Shown: positions 7,612-11,884 of the stretch, in pieces
Numbering within the stretch: the stretch's first letter is position 1
How the letters are laid out: each line of letters begins with the position of its first letter
Assembly: GCA_023429275.1 (NCBI GenBank)
Contig: JAEYWB010000570.1
Span: 1 to 11,884, forward strand
Source: Planctomycetota bacterium
GTDB lineage: Bacteria; Planctomycetota; Planctomycetia; Planctomycetales; Planctomycetaceae
Reading direction: 5' to 3'
DNA: 11,884 nucleotides
Notes under the pieces: model-generated
Seen by the model: the letters and a program-made list of their open reading frames with translations, nothing else
Databases searched by the model: none
What the model was told of the DNA's origin: nothing
Program-made: the position numbers and the translations under genes

Positions 7612-7654
7612 TCAGACCATCCGTGGCGCGGGAGACGGAAAAGGGGAGCCCCAG

Positions 7655-7686
7655 AAAACAAAAAGGGGGCGACGAATCGCCCCCTT
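7655..7686 (-). terminator. Strong intrinsic terminator after the coiled-coil gene
   Basis: On the minus strand, AAGGGGGCGA and TCGCCCCCTT form a perfect 10-bp stem (7677-7686 with 7663-7672) around a TTCG tetraloop. The tract TTTTTGTTTTC follows. It begins 16 bases after the TAA of the gene at 7703. Stem strength, tetraloop and T-tract together make this a textbook rho-independent terminator. The next minus-strand gene starts only 45 bases further on. Confidence 0.88.
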
Positions 7687-7702
7687 CGATCAGTTCTGAG
7701 GA

Positions 7703-9244
7703 TTACTTGAAGCGGCCGCTGGTCGTGCCGGTGGACTCCTTCTGGGCATTGACGCGATCCGGCGTGTACTTGCCCGAGACCGCCCCACCCGACGACCGGT
7801 CGCCCAAGGTGTCGTTGACACCCGTGCTGCGGGCACCGGCCTTGAGGGTGAAGGGGCGGTTATCGCCCGGGCGGAAGAGCCGCATCTGCGGCTCAATCCC
7901 CATCATGGCGAGGAAGTCCTGGAGATTGATGACGCGGACGCCGTTCTCGGTCGCTTCGTCGACGAGCGCCTTGTGCTCGGCGAGGGTCCGGCGGATCTGC
8001 TCCTGCCGCTCGGCCTGGCCGGGGAAGAGCGTCGGATCGCCGAGCGGTCCGACGACGAGGAACTTCGTCTTCGGGGTCAGCTTCGCATCGGCGGGTTCGC
8101 GGATCCCCTGTTCGTTGACAAGGACTTCCACACCGGCGTTCGCCCCCTTGAGGCGGTCTTCGAGCATCTTGCGGTCATAGGTCCCATCACCGTCGAAATC
8201 GATCATCCCGACGAACGAGAACCACTGAGCCTGACCGTGATGCCAGATCGGCGAGTAGATCGGGTCTTCTTCGGCGATCGGGCGGCGGAGGTCTTCCGAG
8301 ATGATGCGGGCCTTGGCGAGGTGCGGTCCGAGGATCTCGGTGACCTCGATCTTCGCCTTGATGTCCTTGACCGACCGCGAGAGCCCCGAGTTGTCCTTCA
8401 CGTAGACCGAGAAGCTCGTCTGCGGGCGGAGGTTGTCGAGCGAGCCGAGGTTGATCCAGGCGAGGTGATTTTCGGGATCGACGCTGCGGATCTTGCCGTC
8501 GGCGACTTCAAAGTTCGGGTCGAGGACGTCCTGCAGAGACTTGCGGTAGAAGTTGACGGTCGCCTTCAGCGTGGTGATCCGCTTTTCGTAGTCGTCCTTC
8601 GTCCGCTGGAGTTCTTCGCGGAGCTCTTCCTTCTCGACCCGTTCACGGCGGAGATCTTCTTCGGTCTTCGTGATCTCCATGTCCTTCTGCTTGATCTGCT
8701 CTTCCTTCTGCACGATCAGCATCTGGATGTCCGCTTCCGCCTTCTTCTTGGCGTCGTCGTGTTCCTGGACGCGGGTCTGCGCCTGGCCGTTGACCGCCTG
8801 AAGCTGCTGATTGAGGTCTTCCTTCTCCTTGCGGAGCTTCGTCACTTCGGCGTAGAGCGAGGCGAGCTTCGCCGCGAAGTCGTTGGTGGCCAGCGTGACG
8901 TTCGTCGCCGCGGCCGGGTTGTTCTCCGGCGAGAGCGAGCTCGTCCTCTTGAGCAGGGCCACGATGTCGGTGATGACCGTATTCGGCTTCGCCGTATCGG
9001 CCATCGAGCCGACTTCCGGCTGGGCATTTCCGAGGAGGGTCTTGAGTTCCTGAATGTCCGCAGCAGACCGGTCGGCGGCGCCCTGGGCAGCAGCCCGGGC
9101 ATCGTCAGCCGTCTTCCGCTGGGCCTGCGCGACCCGCATCTCCTTGAAGACCATGTACCAGCCACCCGCACAGATGGCGGCGATCACGAAGAAGATGATC
9201 GCGATGAAGTGAATCGGTTCTGGCTTCTTGGACGGGGCTGCCAT
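7703..9244 (-). CDS. Membrane-anchored coiled-coil protein with beta domain and possible BRCT-like C-terminus
   Basis: A 513-residue protein of unknown function. One transmembrane helix (about 11-31) follows a short lysine-bearing N-terminus, so the bulk is probably outside the cytoplasm. Residues 36-70 and about 120-232 are Lys/Glu/Gln-rich heptads typical of a coiled coil. A beta-rich domain follows (about 234-330), including AWINLGSLDNLRPQTSFSVY (262-281), which resembles the OB/FlgT-C-like fold seen in flagellar and envelope proteins. DFDGDGTYD (349-357) is a DxDxDG calcium-type loop. Residues 358-400, ending in LTPKTKFLVVG, recall the C-terminal half of a BRCT domain; I hold this loosely. 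The tail (467-513) is Ser/Thr/Gly-rich. The ATG at 9244 has AGAGG 8 bases upstream. A candidate promoter lies at 9460-9487 and a strong terminator at 7655-7686, so it is probably monocistronic. Confidence 0.85.
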   Translation of the reverse strand: MAAPSKKPEPIHFIAIIFFVIAAICAGGWYMVFKEMRVAQAQRKTADDARAAAQGAADRSAADIQELKTLLGNAQPEVGSMADTAKPNTVITDIVALLKRTSSLSPENNPAAATNVTLATNDFAAKLASLYAEVTKLRKEKEDLNQQLQAVNGQAQTRVQEHDDAKKKAEADIQMLIVQKEEQIKQKDMEITKTEEDLRRERVEKEELREELQRTKDDYEKRITTLKATVNFYRKSLQDVLDPNFEVADGKIRSVDPENHLAWINLGSLDNLRPQTSFSVYVKDNSGLSRSVKDIKAKIEVTEILGPHLAKARIISEDLRRPIAEEDPIYSPIWHHGQAQWFSFVGMIDFDGDGTYDRKMLEDRLKGANAGVEVLVNEQGIREPADAKLTPKTKFLVVGPLGDPTLFPGQAERQEQIRRTLAEHKALVDEATENGVRVINLQDFLAMMGIEPQMRLFRPGDNRPFTLKAGARSTGVNDTLGDRSSGGAVSGKYTPDRVNAQKESTGTTSGRFK

Positions 9245-9459
9245 TTCGAACGCCTCTGTCGGGAGTGGCTGTCAGCAGGAAGTGGACGAGGAATGACTTC
9301 CGCAACACGCCGTTGCGACTCGATGCACCGTCCCGGCCTTGGGACACGGAATCTCTCTACCTTTCGGCCGTCGAGATCGCGGGCTTGATCGAGGTCGGAC
9401 GGGTCACTGCAAAGAGCATGACCGGCACGACCGCGCAACCTTCACCCAGTGTTCAATTC

Positions 9460-9487
9460 AGTGTACGTGGCGCGCTAGTCAAGTCAA
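9460..9487 (-). promoter_or_regulatory. Candidate sigma-70-type promoter for the coiled-coil gene
   Basis: On the minus strand TTGACT (9482-9487, five of six to TTGACA) is separated by 16 bases from TACACT (9460-9465, four of six to TATAAT). A second, overlapping TTGACT lies at 9477-9482. Transcription would start near 9453 and give a leader of about 210 bases before the ATG at 9244. Confidence 0.45.
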
Positions 9488-9606
9488 CAACTTCCTGCGC
9501 CGTATGAAGAAACGACAGACCTTACCAATCAGGCCCAGAGTCATCGGAAGGAGCGTTCCGACCGCTACAGACTGCCCGCGAGTCGTGGCAAAGCACCGAG
9601 CCCGGC

Positions 9607-9630
9607 GAAAAGACGCTCTTTCGAGCGTTT
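9607..9630 (-). terminator. Terminator-like hairpin
   Basis: On the minus strand ACGCTC-GAAA-GAGCGT (9613-9628) is a 6-bp stem with a GNRA-type tetraloop, followed by CTTTTC. It lies about 180 bases beyond the stop of the lipoprotein gene, so it would end that transcript only with a long 3' untranslated region. The T-run is short, hence modest confidence. Confidence 0.35.
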
Positions 9631-9806
9631 CCCGGAGGACGCGCGATTGCCGAATCGACCGGCTCAAAGCCATTAAGAGCAGGCGACACGGAACAGAGCC
9701 TGGCAAGGGCCTGGACTGTTCGCGGAGACCCGATTCATCCGGAGCAGAAATTATCCGACGCCTGAACCTCGCCGAGCCGGCACATTCGTGTCGATCGGAC
9801 GGGGTC

Positions 9807-10727
9807 TCACTGCGGTTCGCGAGACGCGAACTCCGACTTCCCGTGACGGGTCATGTTCCGGACCACGTAGATCGGCTTGCCCCGAGAATCGATGTCGGTC
9901 GTCGAAAACTCGCCGGTGACGAGGATGATCTCGCCATCCCCCACCCCCTGGAGCTGAGCCTGGTCCGCGAGGGTGACGCAGCCAGCGAGTTCGTCCGCCT
10001 CGTCAGGGGCGTCGCTGTAGACGAGGCTCCAGTAGCCGTCCCGCTTCTCGTAGCTGACGACGCCGCGCATCCAGCGATAGTTCTCGGCATCGTACGCAAA
10101 CGGAGCGGTCCCTTCGCCGATCGGAATGATCGGCTTGTTCGCCTTGATCGGCTCCCCGTTGTCCCCGACGGCGGGCTGGAAGGCCGGATTGGTCTCACGT
10201 GCCCAGGGCGATGCGCCGGTTCCCGAGACCGGCTGCAGACCATTCCCTTCCGCCAGGGGAGAGAGCGGCGCAACCGGCCGGAGCGGAGCCCCGAGAGGAT
10301 CGAGCTGAACGGGAGGCTGGAAATTGACCGAGTCCTGAGGAAGCGGGACCGCCCGATTCCCGCCCATATCCGGCGGCGGGTTGTAGGGGGGCGCGGAGCC
10401 GGCCGGTTCGCCAACCGGCGTCAGGCCGGAGGTGGGCCCCGGACGGAACGTACTATCCGGCGACGGCTGGAGCCCGGGCGATACCCCCGCCGGCGCGTAG
10501 CCGCCCGGGGGGATGGTCGTCCCCGGAACATAGCTCGGGCCAGGCGTCATCGTCTGGATCGGCTGCCCGTAAGGCTGCATGTACGGCTGGCCGTACCCGC
10601 CATAAGGGCCTGAACTGTAAGGACTTGAGTATCCGCCAGAATACGGAGAGTAACCCGGCCCGTGGCAGCCGGTCATCGCAAGAGCCGACAGAACTGCTCC
10701 AGTTCGTGCCCAGTGGATTCGCGGCAT
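9807..10727 (-). CDS. Tyr/Gly/Pro-rich lipoprotein with C-terminal OB-like domain
   Basis: A 306-residue protein with a lipoprotein-type signal: basic start PRIHWARTG, hydrophobic AVLSALAM, then MTGC, with C21 as the likely lipidated residue (an imperfect lipobox). Residues 22-85 are low complexity, dominated by Tyr, Gly, Pro and Ser in units such as PYGGYGQPYMQPYGQP. The Pro-rich linker continues to about 205. A compact domain spans about 215-291. It contains RGVVSYEKRDGYWSLVYSD (221-239), AGCVTLAD (248-255) and DGEIILVTGEFS (264-275), a strand pattern like a small beta-barrel (OB-like) domain. The ATG at 10727 has AGGA 8 bases upstream. A perfect hairpin sits in the leader. Likely envelope-attached; ligand unknown. 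The gene is far from both neighbours and is probably transcribed alone. Confidence 0.83.
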   Translation of the reverse strand: MPRIHWARTGAVLSALAMTGCHGPGYSPYSGGYSSPYSSGPYGGYGQPYMQPYGQPIQTMTPGPSYVPGTTIPPGGYAPAGVSPGLQPSPDSTFRPGPTSGLTPVGEPAGSAPPYNPPPDMGGNRAVPLPQDSVNFQPPVQLDPLGAPLRPVAPLSPLAEGNGLQPVSGTGASPWARETNPAFQPAVGDNGEPIKANKPIIPIGEGTAPFAYDAENYRWMRGVVSYEKRDGYWSLVYSDAPDEADELAGCVTLADQAQLQGVGDGEIILVTGEFSTTDIDSRGKPIYVVRNMTRHGKSEFASREPQ

Positions 10728-10753
10728 GAGTCCATTCCTCGCGACAACCTTTG

Positions 10754-10775
10754 CATCGGGAATCCATTCCCGATG
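10754..10775 (-). promoter_or_regulatory. Perfect hairpin in the lipoprotein-gene leader
   Basis: CATCGGGAA and TTCCCGATG form a perfect 9-bp stem around a 4-base loop. It lies 26 bases upstream of the ATG at 10727 and 14 bases upstream of the AGGA ribosome site. The 8-mer GGAATGGA (minus strand) spans loop and stem at 10763-10770 and recurs at the ribosome site at 10731-10738. It could be a regulatory mRNA structure or a dyad operator. Confidence 0.5.
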
Positions 10776-10864
10776 TCACTCCCACGCTCTTTCGGACGAG
10801 TTGAGTGGGAGGTCACGACGAGCAGAAAACGCCTTTTGACAAAAGCCAGGCTCTGTCGGCGCAC

Positions 10865-10948
10865 TTCCGGTCGGCGGAAACGGCCGGATTGAACCGTCTC
10901 AAGGAAAGCGTGTCCAGACCGGTTTCCGGCGATTTCTGCCGACCGAAT
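10865..10948. repeat. Large imperfect inverted repeat
   Basis: TTCCGGTCGGCGGAAA (10865-10880) pairs with TTTCTGCCGACCGAAT (10933-10948), matching at 13 of 16 positions. Inside, CCGGTTTCCGG (about 10919-10929) can compete for GGCGGAAACGG (10873-10883). It could be a folded RNA on either strand; no family is recognised. Confidence 0.4.
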
Positions 10949-11050
10949 CCGGGCCGCCAATGGACACAGGCGGACCGGTTCGGCCGCTTCCGAGGATCCG
11001 CCCCCATCGCCGGTCTAGAGTTTTGGCACAGCCAGGACTTGGGGTCCGTT

Positions 11051-11070
11051 AGATTAGCCGAGATTAGCCG
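11051..11070. repeat. Tandem 10-mer AGATTAGCCG x2
   Basis: AGATTAGCCG occurs twice without interruption. Two copies only; it may be part of the adjacent palindromic element at 11085-11115. Confidence 0.6.
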
Positions 11071-11084
11071 GAACGCGCCAGTGT

Positions 11085-11115
11085 CCGGTTCGAACCGGGG
11101 GCTAGCGCCCGCCGG
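11085..11115. repeat. Overlapping palindromes (possible dispersed intergenic element)
   Basis: CCGGTTCGAACCGG (11085-11098) is a perfect 14-base palindrome. It shares its second CCGG with an adjoining hairpin: CCGGGGGC (11095-11102), loop TAGC, GCCCGCCGG (11107-11115), eight pairs with one bulge. The two structures exclude each other. The element lies about 40 bases beyond the stop of the Nudix gene. Sequences of the type GGCTAGCGCCCGCCGGC are, as far as I recall, common between planctomycete genes. Confidence 0.5.
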
Positions 11116-11154
11116 CTGATGGACGCAACCCGAAATCCTTCGTGTGACAAAGCA

Positions 11155-11580
11155 CTAGGCTTTCGGCTTCAGGTACTTCTCCACCGCCGCCAGAAGGGGA
11201 TCGATCGTAAACTTCTGGAGCCGGTGCGGAGGCTTCCAGGGAAACCACTTATAGCCGTCGTGCTCCGTCGGCTTGATTTTGACTTCCCCCTCGATCCGCC
11301 CCAGGAAGATGATCAGCTTCTTCAGCGACTTCTTGCCGTCGGTCCTGACGTACTTGACGTAGTACTCCTGCTCGTAGCGGAACCCCCGGTCGAGTTCGAC
11401 CGCATCTTTAGAAATCCCGGGTTCTTCCCACATCTCCCGAAGCGCGCATTCCACCTCGGTTTCCCCGTCGTCGATGTGCCCCTTGGGGAGGTCCCAGCGT
11501 TTGGGATGCTTCATCAGGAGGAACTCCTTGACCGGAGATCCCCTGACGATCAGCACGCCGCAAGACTTCAACTCAGGCAT
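11155..11580 (-). CDS. Nudix hydrolase, bis(5'-nucleosyl)-tetraphosphatase-like
   Basis: A 141-residue cytoplasmic Nudix hydrolase. The Nudix box GX5EX7REUXEEXGU is complete at residues 34-56: G34, E40, R48-E49, E52-E53, G55-I56. The glutamates bind the metal that positions the pyrophosphate for hydrolysis. The preceding KRWDLPKGH (27-35) is the usual lead-in to the box. Length and overall pattern fit the small Ap4A-hydrolase-like branch, which removes dinucleoside polyphosphates, but substrate cannot be fixed from sequence; an RNA 5' pyrophosphohydrolase or another nucleotide-diphosphate target is possible. The ATG at 11580 is preferred; a TTG at 11592 would add four residues, and no strong ribosome site distinguishes them. 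It is isolated from its downstream neighbour by 427 non-coding bases. Confidence 0.9.
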   Translation of the reverse strand: MPELKSCGVLIVRGSPVKEFLLMKHPKRWDLPKGHIDDGETEVECALREMWEEPGISKDAVELDRGFRYEQEYYVKYVRTDGKKSLKKLIIFLGRIEGEVKIKPTEHDGYKWFPWKPPHRLQKFTIDPLLAAVEKYLKPKA

Positions 11581-11884
11581 TGTTCCGCTCAACTCATGTC
11601 GTCCGCCCCGAACGCTGCACCATCGGACTCATTCCGAGGCCGCAAGGATCGGGAAGGGCGGGGCGAGGTCGCCCACGAGGGGGGCCACTATGGGCGTCGA
11701 AAACCTGACTGTCCAGCAGCGACGTCCTGAAATGCACGGCCTTTCTGGAAGCCGCGGAGAAAACCGATCAGATCGCAAAAGTCGTGGCGAACTGACGTTT
11801 CCCCCGGCGAGTCCTCCGATTCGCGTCCCCGCGTTGCCACCGCACCCCCGGACGCTCACAATGGTTCCCTTTCCTCCCTCAGGA
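11581..11884. other. Region without a supportable gene at the window edge
   Basis: These 304 bases upstream of the Nudix gene hold no gene I can support. A plus-strand frame opens at ATG 11690, after a G-rich stretch, and runs off the window. A different plus-strand frame gives a protein-like tail ending at the TGA at 11793-11795. A 76-codon minus-strand frame from GTG 11859 to 11629 has a purine-rich lead but an unpatterned Arg/Gly/Ser-rich product. A promoter for the Nudix gene should lie here but none stands out. Confidence 0.45.

Larger units (their letters stand above)
9245..9806. other. Non-coding stretch between coiled-coil gene and lipoprotein gene
   Basis: I see no convincing gene in these 562 bases. 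Short open frames (such as 9479-9706 minus) lack a ribosome site and have Arg-rich, unpatterned products. The stretch contains a candidate minus-strand promoter at 9460-9487, a terminator-like hairpin at 9607-9630, and a spaced inverted repeat GAGACCC (9725-9731) / GGGTCTC (9802-9808). The inverted repeat touches the stop codon of the lipoprotein gene and may fold its 3' untranslated end. Confidence 0.5.
10728..11154. other. Non-coding, repeat-rich stretch between lipoprotein and Nudix genes
   Basis: No gene is supported in these 427 bases. Open frames at 10805-11119 (plus) and 10673-10960 (minus) lack ribosome sites and recognisable pattern. The stretch holds the leader hairpin at 10754-10775, a 13-base palindrome CTTTTGACAAAAG at 10833-10845, a large imperfect inverted repeat at 10865-10948, a tandem 10-mer at 11051-11070, and overlapping palindromes at 11085-11115. 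I found no clear promoter for the lipoprotein gene, although one must lie here unless it depends on upstream transcription. Confidence 0.5.

Noticed and set aside
7973..9388. 471-codon plus-strand open frame
   Set aside because: It is the shadow of the coiled-coil gene, with a Leu/Arg/Val/Asp-rich repetitive product and no ribosome site.
9479..9706. 75-codon minus-strand open frame
   Set aside because: There is no ribosome site, the product is Arg/Leu-rich without pattern, and it overlaps the candidate promoter and terminator-like hairpin.
9339..10613. 424-codon plus-strand open frame
   Set aside because: It is mostly antisense to the lipoprotein gene, with an Arg-rich product; the minus strand shows a signal peptide, ribosome site and domain.
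11023..11039. Sigma-54-like TTGGCAC element
   Set aside because: The GC of the -12 element is missing at the required spacing, and no plus-strand gene follows.
11081..11100. tRNA T-arm-like GGTTCGAACC
   Set aside because: The flanking bases do not form a proper 5-bp T-stem, and no acceptor, D or anticodon arm is found upstream; it is better explained as a 14-base palindrome.
10805..11119. 104-codon plus-strand open frame across the repeat-rich gap
   Set aside because: It lacks a ribosome site and runs through inverted and tandem repeats; the product has no recognisable pattern.
11629..11859. 76-codon minus-strand open frame from GTG 11859
   Set aside because: Despite a purine-rich lead, the product is Arg/Gly/Ser-rich without pattern, and nothing links it to the Nudix gene.
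1..11884. CRISPR array, insertion sequence, phage or toxin-antitoxin genes
   Set aside because: No spaced direct-repeat series, transposase-like product, terminal inverted repeats, phage protein or small overlapping toxin pair was seen on either strand.

Overview
The window looks like chromosomal DNA of a member of the phylum Planctomycetota. The base composition is GC-rich. The genes are mostly loosely spaced single units on one strand. The gene content is typical of the phylum: a secreted alpha/alpha-toroid (prenyltransferase/squalene-cyclase-like) protein, a leucine-rich-repeat lipoprotein, a Tyr/Gly/Pro-rich lipoprotein and large hypothetical proteins with one membrane anchor. This assignment rests on recalled family distribution; there is no rRNA or other marker gene to settle it.

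Layout, left to right. 1-1740 (minus): a divergent Nramp-like multi-pass transporter whose stop codon lies at the window edge. 1909-3453 (minus): an ABC-2-type permease with two repeats of the family motif and no ATPase gene nearby. 3587-4621 (minus): a secreted alpha/alpha-toroid protein. 4871-5989 (plus): a PLP enzyme of the D-threonine aldolase / D-serine dehydratase family, the only plus-strand gene and divergent from its left neighbour. 5990-6178: a convergent gap holding a degenerate palindromic intergenic repeat. 7611-6179 (minus): a two-gene unit with overlapping reading frames, made of a protein with two receiver-like halves followed by an LRR lipoprotein. 7655-7686: a strong intrinsic terminator for the gene to its right. 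7703-9244 (minus): a membrane-anchored coiled-coil protein with a beta-rich domain and a possible BRCT-like C-terminal domain. 9245-9806: a non-coding stretch with a candidate promoter. 9807-10727 (minus): the Tyr/Gly/Pro-rich lipoprotein. 10728-11154: a non-coding stretch rich in inverted and tandem repeats. 11155-11580 (minus): a Nudix hydrolase with a perfect Nudix box. 11581-11884: no gene I can support.

The genes do not form one evident pathway. Four or five products probably act in or across the envelope: transporter, permease, toroid protein, two lipoproteins and the anchored coiled-coil protein. The PLP enzyme and the Nudix hydrolase are cytoplasmic metabolic or housekeeping enzymes. 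I found no defence system, prophage, insertion sequence, CRISPR array, tRNA or rRNA, and no convincing new multi-gene system. The points most worth a second look are the EF-hand-like calcium loop in the transporter, the receiver-like/LRR gene pair, the domain architecture of the anchored coiled-coil protein, and the structured non-coding stretches on either side of the Tyr/Gly/Pro-rich lipoprotein gene.
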